DNA of 64,000 nt from Mycobacterium lehmannii (GTDB lineage: Bacteria > Actinomycetota > Actinomycetes > Mycobacteriales > Mycobacteriaceae): NCBI RefSeq assembly GCF_002245535.1, contig NZ_NKCN01000011.1, forward strand, positions 111,052 to 175,051. Direction: 5' to 3'. A program made the position numbers and the translations under genes. Below, piece by piece: positions 26,242-36,263 of the stretch. Within the stretch, counting starts at the first letter, position 1. Every line of letters starts with the position of its first letter. The notes below the pieces were generated by a model. The model searched no databases, was not told the origin of the DNA, and worked only from the letters and a program-made list of their open reading frames with translations.

Positions 26242-26296
26242 GGTGATTTCGGTGCGCTACGTATCGCAGAGCGATCGATAATGCACCGAAATCACC
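26242..26296. repeat. Dispersed hairpin element, family B, copy 1
   Basis: Perfect 14-bp inverted repeat GGTGATTTCGGTGC (26242-26255) and its complement (26283-26296), with an inner stem ATCGC-AGA-GCGAT. It lies between the convergent ends of the nitronate monooxygenase and DDN-like genes and includes the stop codon of the latter (26292-26294). Related copies at 32219 and 39840. Confidence 0.8.
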
Positions 26297-26744
26297 GAGC
26301 ATCGAAGGTGATCCGCACCGAGATCGGGTCGCTTTCCATAGCCCGCATCGTCAACGCGGTTGCCGACTGGCCGAGCCTGCCCGCGCCGCCGAAGGTGCGG
26401 GCGCGGGCGCGCACGTCGTCGTCGGGCTCGAACGTCGCGGTGCCCGTGCGCCATTCGCCGTTGATGCGGACGCGCACCCTGGGGTTCGACGCGATGTTGT
26501 AGGCCCAGCCCGCGCGGCGACCGTGTTGCGAGATCACCCATACGCCGGTGTCGTCGGAGCGGCCGGCCAGCGGTACGAGCCGCGGCTGCCCGCTCTTGCG
26601 TCCGATCGTCTCGAGGTCGACCACAAGCGACGACCGGATACCCACGCGGTCGAGCGCGGCGACCACGGGGTTCATCAGGACGCGTCCCAGCTGCCGCTCG
26701 AACTTGAACTTGCGCACCGCCTTGTCGGCACTTCGTGTAGTCAT
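26292..26744 (-). CDS. Deazaflavin-dependent nitroreductase-family protein
   Basis: A 150-residue DDN-family protein with ETIGRKSGQPRLVPL and the segment WAYNIASNPRVRV, the F420/flavin barrel. ATG 26744 has a strong GAGGAGG site upstream. A -10-like TAAAGT (26780-26775 on minus) and an 18-bp palindrome (26781-26798) lie 36 nt further up, so it is probably repressed by a regulator encoded elsewhere. The TGA stop is contributed by the family B hairpin, so the last residues may be recent. Reductase activity inferred from family. Confidence 0.8.
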   Translation of the reverse strand: MTTRSADKAVRKFKFERQLGRVLMNPVVAALDRVGIRSSLVVDLETIGRKSGQPRLVPLAGRSDDTGVWVISQHGRRAGWAYNIASNPRVRVRINGEWRTGTATFEPDDDVRARARTFGGAGRLGQSATALTMRAMESDPISVRITFDAR

Positions 26745-26780
26745 CGCGAACCTCCTCGGGGGATGAGGTCAACGACTTTA

Positions 26781-26798
26781 CTTGAGTGATCACTCAAG
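26781..26798. promoter_or_regulatory. 18-bp perfect palindrome, TetR-type operator
   Basis: CTTGAGTGATCACTCAAG is a perfect 18-bp palindrome. It touches the -10-like TAAAGT of the DDN-like gene at 26744. The size and TGA...TCA ends are typical of TetR-family operators. No TetR gene is adjacent, so the regulator is elsewhere in the genome. Confidence 0.65.
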
Positions 26799-26872
26799 AA
26801 CAAGGCCCCAAGCGGTCGAGCGAGAAGCCACGGTCGTCGAACGCGCCGCTCAACGACCAGCGACGGTGTAAA

Positions 26873-27895
26873 TCAGTCCGTCGCCAGCGGCAGCCGCACC
26901 TCGAAGCGTGCGCCCGTGCCCAGGTTGCGGGCGGAAAACGTCCCGCGATGGGCCTGCACCAGGCCCGCGGCGATCGCGAGCCCCAGCCCCGACCCACTGG
27001 GCAGCGACGAATCGGCACGCGGCACGCGATCGTTGGACCCGCGATAGGCGACGTCGAAAACCCGCGGGAGGTCGGCCTCGTCGATGCCGACGCCGGTGTC
27101 GTCGACGCGCGCCCACGCACCGTTCTCGTCCGAGCCCAGCGACAGCGACACCCGGCCCCCCTCCGGGGTGTGGGCGATCGCATTGGCCACCAAGTTGGAC
27201 AGCACACGCACCAACGCGCGGTCGCTGCCCAGCACCCGCACCGGCGCCTCCGGCAGTTCGGCCGTCAACGCCACTCCCGCGCGCTCGGCGGTGATCCGGT
27301 GTGCGGTGAGCACATCGTCGACCACCTCGTCGAGCGCCACCTTGTCGAACACCGGTTGGACCGCACCCGCGTTGATTTTCGACATCTCGAACAGGTCGTC
27401 GACCATCTCGGAGAGCCGAACCGACTCTTGCTCAATGGTTTTGGCGTGTACACGGACCTCGGCGTCGGGCACCACGCCGTCGGCGATCGCCTCGGACACC
27501 GCCCGTATCCCGGCCAGCGGGGTCCGCAGATCGTGGCTGACGAACGCGACCAGCCTGCGGCGCGACTGCTCGGCGGCCCGTTCGGACTCGCGGATCTCCT
27601 GCTCCCACACGGTGCGACGGGCCTGATAGCGCGCGAGCATCACCGCGGCGGGGATCGTCACCACCGAGACGATCACCAGGACGATCGCGGTCTTCTCGAA
27701 GGTTTCGGTGATCATGAAGCGGCTTGCGCCGAGCACACCGGTGAACGTCGCCAACACCGGGATGAGCACCAGCGCCACCATGCTCACCGCCAGCGACCAC
27801 GACCGGGCCAGGCGAATGACCAGTGCGCCCGCGAGCACCACGGGAACCGAACATGCCAGCGCCAACCCGATGATGTCCCAGAGGTCGGACGGCAC
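26873..27895 (-). CDS. Sensor histidine kinase
   Basis: A 340-residue membrane kinase. Three hydrophobic segments (about residues 7-29, 34-55, 69-89) have almost no extracytoplasmic loop, so it probably senses within or near the membrane. The phospho-acceptor is His121 in [12 protein letters not shown]; the ATPase has [21 protein letters not shown] and [10 protein letters not shown]. No HAMP domain is evident. Start GTG 27895 overlaps the stop of the response regulator gene by 1 nt (TAGTG). Signal unknown. Confidence 0.9.
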   Translation of the reverse strand: MPSDLWDIIGLALACSVPVVLAGALVIRLARSWSLAVSMVALVLIPVLATFTGVLGASRFMITETFEKTAIVLVIVSVVTIPAAVMLARYQARRTVWEQEIRESERAAEQSRRRLVAFVSHDLRTPLAGIRAVSEAIADGVVPDAEVRVHAKTIEQESVRLSEMVDDLFEMSKINAGAVQPVFDKVALDEVVDDVLTAHRITAERAGVALTAELPEAPVRVLGSDRALVRVLSNLVANAIAHTPEGGRVSLSLGSDENGAWARVDDTGVGIDEADLPRVFDVAYRGSNDRVPRADSSLPSGSGLGLAIAAGLVQAHRGTFSARNLGTGARFEVRLPLATD

Positions 27896-28596
27896 TAGGC
27901 GCTCTGCCCTTCCGGCGAGCGGGCCTCGCTGCTCCACAGATAGCCTCGGCCCCACACCGTATGCACCCTGTGGTGCTCACCGAGCTTCGACCGCAACCGC
28001 TTGACGTGCACGGTCACCGTCGACAGGTCGCCGAAATCCCAGTGCCACACCTGTTTCAACAGTTCCTCGCGGCTGAACACGACGTCGGTGTGGGTGAGGA
28101 AGAACAGCAGCAGGTCGAACTCGCGGTTGGTCAGTGACACCGGCTGCCCGGCGACGGTCACGGTGCGCGCGGCCGTCGACACGGTCAGGCCGCCGACCGC
28201 GATGTCCAACGCCCGCCGGCCCGTCGGTGCGGGCGCGCGCCGCAGCACCGAGCGCACCCGCAGCGCCAGTTCGCGCGGGCTGAACGGTTTGGTCAGGTAG
28301 TCGTCGGCGCCGGCCTCCAGGCCCGCGATGCGGTCGTCCTCCTCGCCGAGCGCGGTCAGCAGGATCACCGGCATCGTGTATCCGCCGCGCTGGCGCAAGT
28401 TGCGGCACAGCGTCAGCCCGTCCGGGCCCGGCATCATCACGTCAAGCACCGCGACATCGATGTGCTGGGAGCCGAGCAGCCGCAGGGCCTCGGCTCCGTC
28501 GTGGGCGATTGCGACGTCGAGCCCGTCGCGCTCGAGGTAGCGACGCACGACATCACGCACGACGCTGTCGTCGTCGGCGATCAATACCCGCGTCAC
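27895..28596 (-). CDS. OmpR/PhoB-family response regulator
   Basis: A 233-residue regulator. The receiver domain has acidic residues in ADDDS, the phospho-acceptor Asp52 in [11 protein letters not shown], and Lys103 in LTKPF; the C-terminal winged helix contains [12 protein letters not shown] and [14 protein letters not shown]. Start is GTG 28596. The gene is transcribed with the kinase, with the kinase start overlapping its stop. It is divergent from the glycosyltransferase at 28700. A GTAGTC/GACTAC inverted repeat (28608-28628) lies just upstream and could be an autoregulatory site. Confidence 0.92.
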   Translation of the reverse strand: MTRVLIADDDSVVRDVVRRYLERDGLDVAIAHDGAEALRLLGSQHIDVAVLDVMMPGPDGLTLCRNLRQRGGYTMPVILLTALGEEDDRIAGLEAGADDYLTKPFSPRELALRVRSVLRRAPAPTGRRALDIAVGGLTVSTAARTVTVAGQPVSLTNREFDLLLFFLTHTDVVFSREELLKQVWHWDFGDLSTVTVHVKRLRSKLGEHHRVHTVWGRGYLWSSEARSPEGQSA

Positions 28597-28699
28597 AGTT
28601 TCCGAGAGTAGTCCCGTGCGGCGACTACCTGCGCCGATGTCACGGATCCGTCATTGATCCACTGGTCGGCGCGGTCAGGGGCTGGTTAGCCTCGAACCC

Positions 28700-29356
28700 A
28701 TGCCCGACTGTTCGGTGACCGTGGTGCTGCCGTGTCTCAACGAGGCGCAGTCGCTGCCGGGCGTGCTTGCGGCAATCCCGGACGGATATCGGCCGCTGGT
28801 GGTCGACAACAACAGCACCGATGCGACCGCGGACGTCGCCCGGGAGCATGGAGCGCAGGTGGTACCTGAGAAGCGGCCCGGTTACGGCGCCGCAGTGCAC
28901 GCCGGGGTGGTAGCGGCGACGACGCCCATCGTGGCGGTGTTGGACGCCGACGGTTCGCTGGATCCCCGTGACCTGCCCGCTCTGGTCGACGACCTCCACC
29001 ACGGGGCCGACATGGCGATCGGGCGGCGCCGGCCGGTGCCGGGGCTGAAGTGGCCGTGGCATGCCCGCCTCGGCACCGCGGCGGTGTGCTGGCGGCTACG
29101 GCAGCGCCACGGCCTGGCGGTACACGACATCGCCCCGATGCGGGTCACCCGCCGCGACGCCCTGCTCGCTCTCGGCGTCAGCGACCGCCGCTCCGGGTAC
29201 CCCCTCGAAATGCTGGTTCGGGCGGCGGCCGCCGGGTGGCGCGTCGTCGAGCGCGATGTCGACTACCGCGCGCGCACCGGCGGCAAGTCCAAGGTCAGCG
29301 GATCGGTGCGCGGCAGCGCTGTGGCCGCCTTCGACTTCTGGCGTGTGATCTCGTGA
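28700..29356 (+). CDS. Family 2 glycosyltransferase (dolichol-phosphate mannosyltransferase-like)
   Basis: A 218-residue GT-A glycosyltransferase, equivalent to Rv0539. It has VLPCLNEAQSLPGVLAAIP, VDNNSTDAT, and the nucleotide-sugar DxD-type VLDADGSLD; no membrane helix is present. Homologues are annotated as dolichol-P-sugar synthases, so a polyprenyl-phosphate or small acceptor is plausible. ATG 28700. First of three overlapping genes with the DUF2064 and methyltransferase genes; together they may make a modified sugar nucleotide or glycolipid. Confidence 0.85.
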   Translation: MPDCSVTVVLPCLNEAQSLPGVLAAIPDGYRPLVVDNNSTDATADVAREHGAQVVPEKRPGYGAAVHAGVVAATTPIVAVLDADGSLDPRDLPALVDDLHHGADMAIGRRRPVPGLKWPWHARLGTAAVCWRLRQRHGLAVHDIAPMRVTRRDALLALGVSDRRSGYPLEMLVRAAAAGWRVVERDVDYRARTGGKSKVSGSVRGSAVAAFDFWRVIS

Positions 29357-30015
29357 CGGTGCTGGCGGTGACGGTGTTGGTGGTGGCGAAGGCGCCGGTG
29401 GCGGGGCTGGCGAAGACCCGGCTCGCGGCGACGATCGGCGACGCCGCCGCGGCCGACCTCGCCGCCGCCGCGCTGCTCGACACCCTCGATGCCGTCACCG
29501 CCGCGCCGGTCGGACGCAGGGTCGTCGCGATGACCGGCGATCTCAGGCAGGCGAGCCGAGGTGACGAAATAGCCTGCAGTTTAGCGGGATTCACGGTGAT
29601 ACCTCAACGTGGCGCGGACTTCGCCCAGCGACTGGCCAACGCGCACGCGGACGCTTTTGCCGGCGACCCGGTACTGCAGATCGGCATGGACACCCCACAG
29701 GTCACCGCCGGGCTACTCGCCGAATGCGGCCAAGCGCTGATCGGAAGCGACGCGGTCCTGGGACCCGCTACCGACGGCGGGTGGTGGGTGTTGGGTGTCT
29801 CGCACCCGTCCATGGCCGAATGCCTGCAGAGCGTGCCGATGTCGCGGTCCGACACCGGCGCTTTGACTCTGGAGGCGTTGCGCGGCAATGGCATAGACGT
29901 CGGTCTGCTCGACGAGCTCGCCGATTTCGACACCATCGCCGACATCGACGCGGTGCGCCGGCGATGCGCGCCGGACAGCCGGTTCGTTCTGGCCGCCGAG
30001 TCGGTGCTCGCCTGA
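29353..30015 (+). CDS. DUF2064 (TIGR04282) glycosyltransferase-like protein
   Basis: A 220-residue protein, equivalent to Rv0540. It has the nucleotidyltransferase-like LVVAKAPVAGLAKTRLA start and QIGMDTPQVTAGLL, matching the DUF2064 fold related to cofactor guanylyl- and mannosyl-phosphate transferases. Start GTG 29353 overlaps the glycosyltransferase stop (GTGA); the stop overlaps the next ATG by 1 nt. Substrate unknown; the company suggests nucleotide-sugar chemistry. Confidence 0.85.
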   Translation: MTVLAVTVLVVAKAPVAGLAKTRLAATIGDAAAADLAAAALLDTLDAVTAAPVGRRVVAMTGDLRQASRGDEIACSLAGFTVIPQRGADFAQRLANAHADAFAGDPVLQIGMDTPQVTAGLLAECGQALIGSDAVLGPATDGGWWVLGVSHPSMAECLQSVPMSRSDTGALTLEALRGNGIDVGLLDELADFDTIADIDAVRRRCAPDSRFVLAAESVLA

Positions 30016-30644
30016 TGCTGGGCAACCTCTACGACTGCGCGCTCGACGGTGAGCAGTGCTGGATCCGAAGCGACGACGGTGAGGTACGTGCCCTTCCCGT
30101 GCATCGTTGGATCGGAGGCGTGCACGCCGATTGCCGCTTCGACCGCGCCGTCGTCGGGCTGTGCGAAGGGCCGACGATCGACTTGGGCTGCGGCCCAGGA
30201 CGATTGGTGATAGAGCTGATCCGCCGGGGCATACCTGCGCTCGGTGTCGACCAGTCCGCGACCGCGGTCGGGCTCGCGCGACGCAACGGCGCGCCCGTCC
30301 TGCGCCGCGACGTGTTCGGGCAGCTGCCCGCGACCGGGCGGTGGCAGACCGTGCTGCTGGCCGACGGCAACGTGGGCCTCGGCGGCGACCCGTTCCGGAT
30401 GCTGCACAGGGCAGCGGAGTTGTTGCGCCGAGGCGGTCGATGCATCGCCGAGTTCGAGGCTCTGACACAGGGTGTGCGCAACCGCTGGGTCCGGCTCGAG
30501 TCGTCGCGTGTCGTCGGCCCGTGGTTTCCGTGGGCGTCGGTGGGCATCGACTGCGCCGCCGAGGTCGCCGAGACCGCGGGCCTGGCGTTAACCCGCGTCC
30601 ATCCGATCGGCAAGCGGGTGGTCGCCAGCCTGACGCTGGCTTAG
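30015..30644 (+). CDS. SAM-dependent methyltransferase
   Basis: A 209-residue class I methyltransferase. The SAM-binding motif is PTIDLGCGPGRLVIEL near residue 56, the acidic end of strand 2 is VDQSATAV, and LLADGNVGLGG follows. Start ATG 30015 overlaps the upstream stop by 1 nt, so it belongs to the same operon as the glycosyltransferase and DUF2064 genes. It has no counterpart in the M. tuberculosis map I recall at this place. Acceptor unknown. Confidence 0.8.
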   Translation: MLGNLYDCALDGEQCWIRSDDGEVRALPVHRWIGGVHADCRFDRAVVGLCEGPTIDLGCGPGRLVIELIRRGIPALGVDQSATAVGLARRNGAPVLRRDVFGQLPATGRWQTVLLADGNVGLGGDPFRMLHRAAELLRRGGRCIAEFEALTQGVRNRWVRLESSRVVGPWFPWASVGIDCAAEVAETAGLALTRVHPIGKRVVASLTLA

Positions 30645-30824
30645 TTCCTGGCCGTCGCCAGCCGTACGGCATAGACGACGGCGCCGACCCCGAACATCGT
30701 GGACGTTCAAGAGCGACCAGCCGGGCTACGCCAGCGGATAACCCGCTGCACCCGGGCGGCGCCGGGTTGCACGGTTCCAGGGTCCCGGCAATGTCCTACG
30801 GATGTGCGTGGCGACCAGCGTCCG

Positions 30825-32180
30825 TTACCAATTCGTCAGAATGAAGTGGTTGAGCAGCAGGGCGCCCACCACGTTGACGCCGAGCCACCAGCGGTGTGAC
30901 CGCGGCGGTAGCAGTGCGCCGGCGGCGGTCAGCCAGACGGTGAACGGCAGCCAGATGCGTTCGGTCTCGGCCTTGCTCAGCATCGACAGGTCGGCGAACA
31001 GGATCGCCAGCAGCGCGCCGAGAAGAAGCATGGGCAGGCCGGGCCGACGCCGGATCGCCGCGATGTCGAACACCCTGCCGAGACCGGCCACACTGCCGAG
31101 GCCGATCGCGCACACGACGGAGGCGAAGTTCGCCCACCCCCAGTACTGGAACGGCCGGTCGTTGGCGATGCCCTGCCAATAGCGTTCCTGCACCAGCTGA
31201 TAGCCGTCGAACCACCAGAACCCCATCACCGCGAAGGCCGCCACCACGGCGAGGACGACCCCGACCGCCGGAACCGCGGCACGGGCCGCGGCCCGCCAGT
31301 CGGTCGCGCACATCAGCACCGCGAGCGCGGGTAAGGCCATCAGAACCAGGCCGTAGTTGAGGAACACGCCCCAGCCCAGCAGCAGACCGGCTCCTGCCGC
31401 AGCGAGGACGGGCCATCTCGCGGTGCCCCCGACGGCGATCGCCAGCAGCGCGATACCCCACGCCGCGACTCCCGCGAAGTAGCCGTCGGCCGACACCGCG
31501 ATCCAGATCGCTGTGGGCGCAACGGCGACGAACGGGGCAGCCAGCCGCGCGGTCGCTTCCCCCGACAGTGCGCGCACCGCGACGAGGATGGCGGCTGCGG
31601 CGCTGGACCCCACCAGCAGGCACAGCAGGCCGGCCCACGCGCCGCCACCGAGGCCGATGCGGTCAAGCCAGACGAAGCTGAGCAGCGCCCCAGGGGGATG
31701 GCCCGACACATGGGTGATCCACGAATCCGGTTGGTAATCAAGGATTCTGTCGGAGAATGTGCGCAGCGCATGGGGTATGTCAGTGACGGTGGGAACCTGA
31801 CGCAGATACTCGTGGCGAGCGACCAGCCTGCCGGCGAAACCACGCTGCCAACCGTCGATCATGGCCAGCGAGAACGCCCATCCGCACGCCGTCACCCATG
31901 TCGCCCACGGCAACGCACGCCACGACATCCGTTGCGCGGCCTTCGGCCCCCACCACACCACCGCGGCGCCGATCACGACCGCGGGGACCGTGCCCCACCC
32001 GACGTGTGCGTTCCACCATCCGAAGATCGGCGCGGTGTCGGCGAACTGGCGTAGGCGCCCTGGCGTCGCGTTGATCAGTGGCGTGACGATCCCCAGGTCG
32101 AGATGCGGCACCACGAACGCGGCGACCACCAGCAACACACCGACGGCGACCGCCACGATTTCCTTGCGACTGGTCGGCAT
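30825..32180 (-). CDS. Large polytopic membrane protein (Rv0541c-like)
   Basis: A 451-residue integral membrane protein with about ten to twelve hydrophobic helices, equivalent to Rv0541c. The loop after the third or fourth helix has RHEYLRQVPTVTDIPHALRTF and WITHVSGHPPGALLSFVW, a conserved polar segment reminiscent of GT-C lipid-linked glycosyltransferases, but no firm motif. The first helix begins right after MPTSRKEI. It probably acts in envelope glycan or lipid assembly. ATG 32180. Confidence 0.82.
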   Translation of the reverse strand: MPTSRKEIVAVAVGVLLVVAAFVVPHLDLGIVTPLINATPGRLRQFADTAPIFGWWNAHVGWGTVPAVVIGAAVVWWGPKAAQRMSWRALPWATWVTACGWAFSLAMIDGWQRGFAGRLVARHEYLRQVPTVTDIPHALRTFSDRILDYQPDSWITHVSGHPPGALLSFVWLDRIGLGGGAWAGLLCLLVGSSAAAAILVAVRALSGEATARLAAPFVAVAPTAIWIAVSADGYFAGVAAWGIALLAIAVGGTARWPVLAAAGAGLLLGWGVFLNYGLVLMALPALAVLMCATDWRAAARAAVPAVGVVLAVVAAFAVMGFWWFDGYQLVQERYWQGIANDRPFQYWGWANFASVVCAIGLGSVAGLGRVFDIAAIRRRPGLPMLLLGALLAILFADLSMLSKAETERIWLPFTVWLTAAGALLPPRSHRWWLGVNVVGALLLNHFILTNW

Positions 32181-32218
32181 TCCATCACCCTATTCGCCGA
32201 GCCGCACCCAGATCTGAG

Positions 32219-32270
32219 TGATTTCGGTGTAGTTTCGTCGCATTCACCGCGACGGACTACACCGAAATCA
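32219..32270. repeat. Dispersed hairpin element, family B, copy 2
   Basis: Perfect 15-bp inverted repeat TGATTTCGGTGTAGT (32219-32233) and its complement (32256-32270), extended by an inner CGTCGC/GCGACG stem with a one-base bulge. It follows the gene at 32268-32882 on the minus strand and supplies its TGA stop (32268-32270). It starts 38 nt before the ATG of the membrane gene at 32180. Confidence 0.8.
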
Positions 32271-32882
32271 GTACAGCCGGGTGCGGGTGTTGGCCTCGCT
32301 GTAGTACTCGTCGAGTTTGGCCTGGGTCCATTCGGGCCGGATCGCCTTGAGTAGCTGCGCGACGCTCGGCAGCGCCGATGGGTTCCACGTCGACGGGTCC
32401 CAGGTCTCCGAACGCAGAAAAGCCTTGGCGCAGTGGAAGAACACCTCTTCGACCGCAACCTCCAACGCAAGGATCGGACGCTTGCCCTTGACCGCGAGCG
32501 CGTCGAAATAATCGGCGTCCGAGACGATTGTGGCGGTGCCGTTGATGCGCAGGGTGTCGCCACGGCCGGGGATCAGGAACACCGTGCCCACATGCGGATT
32601 CTGCAGGACGTTGAGATAGCCGTCGACACGTTTGTTGCCCGGCCGCTCGGGGATCGCGATCGCGGTGTCGTCAATGACGTGCACGAAGCCGGGCGGATCG
32701 CCCTTGGGTGACACGTCGACTCGACCGCGCGCATCCGTCGTCGCGACGAAACCGAGCGGCGAGTGGGCAAGCCAGTCGCGCTGTACCGGCGACAGGCGGT
32801 CCTTGACCTTGTTGGCGACGTAGTGGTCCGGTCGCCCGACGACGGCTCGCAACTCGTCGACCGTGTTGACTTCGCGACGCAT
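32268..32882 (-). CDS. Pyridoxamine 5'-phosphate oxidase-family FMN-binding protein
   Basis: A 204-residue PNPOx-like protein of the longer type (MSMEG_1027-like FMN binding): SPLGFVATTDARGRVDVSPK, IPERPGNKRVDGYLNVLQ, and the C-terminal AEVFFHCAKAFLRSETWDP-type segment (here EVFFHCAKAFLRSETWDP). Start ATG 32882 (MRREVNTVDELRAVVG). The stop codon is given by the family B hairpin. Role unknown. Confidence 0.82.
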   Translation of the reverse strand: MRREVNTVDELRAVVGRPDHYVANKVKDRLSPVQRDWLAHSPLGFVATTDARGRVDVSPKGDPPGFVHVIDDTAIAIPERPGNKRVDGYLNVLQNPHVGTVFLIPGRGDTLRINGTATIVSDADYFDALAVKGKRPILALEVAVEEVFFHCAKAFLRSETWDPSTWNPSALPSVAQLLKAIRPEWTQAKLDEYYSEANTRTRLY

Positions 32883-32958
32883 GGGTCCATCATGCTCGAC
32901 CGCGCAATGGGTTAACCCCGTCGGTCGCCGGGTAGCCGAACGGGCGGAGGTGAGTGCA

Positions 32959-33300
32959 ATGGCACACCACGTCGAGGTCGATGCCGCGCTGTGGGACGAA
33001 TTCCACCGCGTGGTCAACATGACGTCCCGCGAACTACTGGACTGGCTGCGCACCCGGTCGGCCACTGAAGACTCCGAAGAGATGCCCGACCAGGCGGGCA
33101 CCGAGACCGGCCGCGCCGTGCTCGAGATCCTGCAGAAGCGCTCGGTCGACCTCACCGACGAGGACGTGCGCGTGATGCGCAAGGTCGTCGACCGCGTCCA
33201 CGCCGAACGCGGCGTCGACCTAGAGCCCAAGGCCGGTCAGGAGAACTGGCGGCACAGGCTCATGACGATCGGTCACGACCCGCTCAAGCCTGTGGCTTAA
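32959..33300 (+). CDS. DUF3140 protein
   Basis: A 113-residue soluble, helical protein of the DUF3140 family: MAHHVEVDAALWDEFHRVV, MTSRELLDWLRTR, and the C-terminal DLTDEDVRVMRKVVDRVHAE. ATG 32959 is preceded by a CGGAGG ribosome site at 32945-32950. It is divergent from the PNPOx-like gene and its stop overlaps the convergent menE stop region by 4 nt. Function unknown. Confidence 0.82.
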   Translation: MAHHVEVDAALWDEFHRVVNMTSRELLDWLRTRSATEDSEEMPDQAGTETGRAVLEILQKRSVDLTDEDVRVMRKVVDRVHAERGVDLEPKAGQENWRHRLMTIGHDPLKPVA

Positions 33301-34421
33301 CTGGAGAACTCGGCCGCCAGCGCGCGCCGGTCGACTTTGCCGATGCCGCGGCGCGGTATTTGGTCCACGACGTGGAACTCGCGCGGTGCCGCGGTGGCGT
33401 CCAGGGTCGCGGTGACATGCTCGCGCAGCTCGGCGGGCGTCGGGCAGGCGTGTCCGGTAGCGAGCACGACGGCCGCGGCCACCCGCTGGCCCAGCCGCTC
33501 ATCGGGCACCCCGAACACCGCGCATTCGGCCACCGCATCGTGGGTTGCAAGGGCGGCCTCCACGATCTGCGGCATGATCGTCAACCCGCCGCTGCCGATC
33601 GCGTCGTCGACCCGGCCGAGCACCGTCAACCGGCCCTCGGAGTCGACGGCTCCCACGTCGTCGGTGCGAAACCAGCCCGCATCGGCGAAGGGATCGGGGT
33701 CAACCGGGTTGCGGTAGCCCTTCGCAAGCGTCCGGCCGCCCAACACGATTCGGCCCCCATCGGATGTCACCGGCCGCGTGCTGTCGCGAATCCGGACCCG
33801 CACACCGTCCAACGGCACACCGTCGTACACGCATCCGCCTGCGGTCTCGCTCATCCCGTAGGTGCGGACGATCGAAATCCCCGCCGCGGCAGCACGTTCG
33901 GCCAGGCCCGCCGGCATCGGCCCCCCGCCGATCAGGACGGCGTCCAGCGTGGCCAGTGCGTCGGCCGCCCTCTCGTTGCGCAGAGCTTTGTCGAGTTGCA
34001 CGGCCACCAGCGAGGCGTAATGCCGTCCGGGGCCCAAAGCGTCGACGGCAGAGGGCAATTCGTCCGGATCGAACGTCGGCGCCAAGGCCACCGGGGTCGT
34101 ACCTGCAACGACGCTGCGGACCAGCACCTGAAGCCCCGCGATGTGATGGGCCGCCAATGCCAGCAGCCAGCGCCCCTGCCCGCCGAGCCGGTGATGTGTC
34201 GACTCGGCGCTGGCGGTCAATGCGGCAGCGGTCAGCATCGCACCCTTGGGCGTCCCGGTAGTACCCGATGTCGGCACCACCACCGCCACGTCGTCGTCGA
34301 TCTCCGCGCCGCACCGCAACGCCTCTGACAGAAAAGATGATTCGCGATCGTCTCCGGCAGGCACCGGCAGCACGGCGGCACGGCCAGCCAGCATGTCGTG
34401 CACGACGGGCAGCAATGACAA
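33297..34421 (-). CDS. menE: o-Succinylbenzoate-CoA ligase
   Basis: Activates o-succinylbenzoate with CoA in menaquinone synthesis. The AMP-binding motif is PTSGTTGTPKG and the C-terminal lysine loop is PRRGIGKVDRRAL; length about 365-375, as in the mycobacterial enzyme (Rv0542c). The start is uncertain. TTG 34421 is the first conventional start codon in the frame, with an ATG at 34394. Homology-like text (LRAVAVGSGAAALSLLP) runs further upstream to an ATA at 34466, which follows a GGGGAGGG ribosome site by 6 nt and overlaps the upstream stop. A non-standard start is therefore possible. Confidence 0.9.
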   Translation of the reverse strand: MSLLPVVHDMLAGRAAVLPVPAGDDRESSFLSEALRCGAEIDDDVAVVVPTSGTTGTPKGAMLTAAALTASAESTHHRLGGQGRWLLALAAHHIAGLQVLVRSVVAGTTPVALAPTFDPDELPSAVDALGPGRHYASLVAVQLDKALRNERAADALATLDAVLIGGGPMPAGLAERAAAAGISIVRTYGMSETAGGCVYDGVPLDGVRVRIRDSTRPVTSDGGRIVLGGRTLAKGYRNPVDPDPFADAGWFRTDDVGAVDSEGRLTVLGRVDDAIGSGGLTIMPQIVEAALATHDAVAECAVFGVPDERLGQRVAAAVVLATGHACPTPAELREHVTATLDATAAPREFHVVDQIPRRGIGKVDRRALAAEFSS

Positions 34422-34462
34422 CGCCGCGGCACCGGACCCGACCGCGACCGCGCGCAGGACGC

Positions 34463-34765
34463 CTATGGGTCACCCTCCCCGTCGCGTGGATCATCGAGGG
34501 GCCAGCCGCGGACCGCCAATCGTTGGCGAACTCGCTCCACATCCTCAGACGTCGGCAGCGCATCGGTGATCTGGGTGATGAGGACTCCGATATCGGCGTC
34601 GTCGAAGTCGCCGTTCCGCTTGAGCTCCATGGCGACGGTTCGCACCTCGTCCTCGGTGAGGCGCCGCCGCAGGAGCGAGAACAACGGCACCCGGTCCGGA
34701 CCGGGCACCCCTTCGGGGTATCCCGCTGTGATCCACGCGACAATTTTGGCCAGAAACTTCGTCAC
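34463..34765 (-). CDS. DUF3349 protein (Rv0543c-like)
   Basis: A 100-residue small helical protein of the DUF3349 family, equivalent to Rv0543c by sequence and by position next to menE. It has AWITAGYPEGVPGPDRVPLF, the alpha-helical core and the family ending RGWPLDD. Its TAG stop overlaps the candidate menE ATA start. A paralogue lies at 36562 near pitA. Function unknown; the known structure of Rv0543c is a compact helix bundle. Confidence 0.88.
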   Translation of the reverse strand: MTKFLAKIVAWITAGYPEGVPGPDRVPLFSLLRRRLTEDEVRTVAMELKRNGDFDDADIGVLITQITDALPTSEDVERVRQRLAVRGWPLDDPRDGEGDP

Positions 34766-34987
34766 TGCGCCCTCCCGCGTGTCGCATCGGGTCTACCCAC
34801 TCCCGATTGGATGATGCTAGTGCGCGACCGGACAAGACGAGTTCGGCGTCGCCGGCAAACGCTCGACCGCCGGCGGGTGAACAATGGATGAACACATGGC
34901 CCGAGAAGGCGAAATGCCAGATGACACGCTGGTCCAAGAGCGTTGCAGATTAGGTGAATCGAACTCTATGGCCGCAGAATTAACGCC

Positions 34988-36250
<1,263 letters not shown>

Positions 36251-36263
36251 CCGAGGAACATTG

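Noticed and set aside
28608..28628. GTAGTC/GACTAC repeat before the response regulator as a firm operator
   Set aside because: Arms are only 6 bp and the spacing is not characteristic; mentioned only as a possibility under the regulator gene.
30645..30824. Possible pseudogene between the methyltransferase and the membrane protein gene
   Set aside because: Only a short hairpin near 30748-30772 and an 18-codon minus-strand frame (MFGVGAVVYAVRLATARN) are visible; no family is recognisable.
34766..34987. Gene or RNA in the 222-nt gap between the DUF3349 gene and pitA
   Set aside because: No frame with a credible start and no strong stem were found; it presumably holds two divergent promoters.
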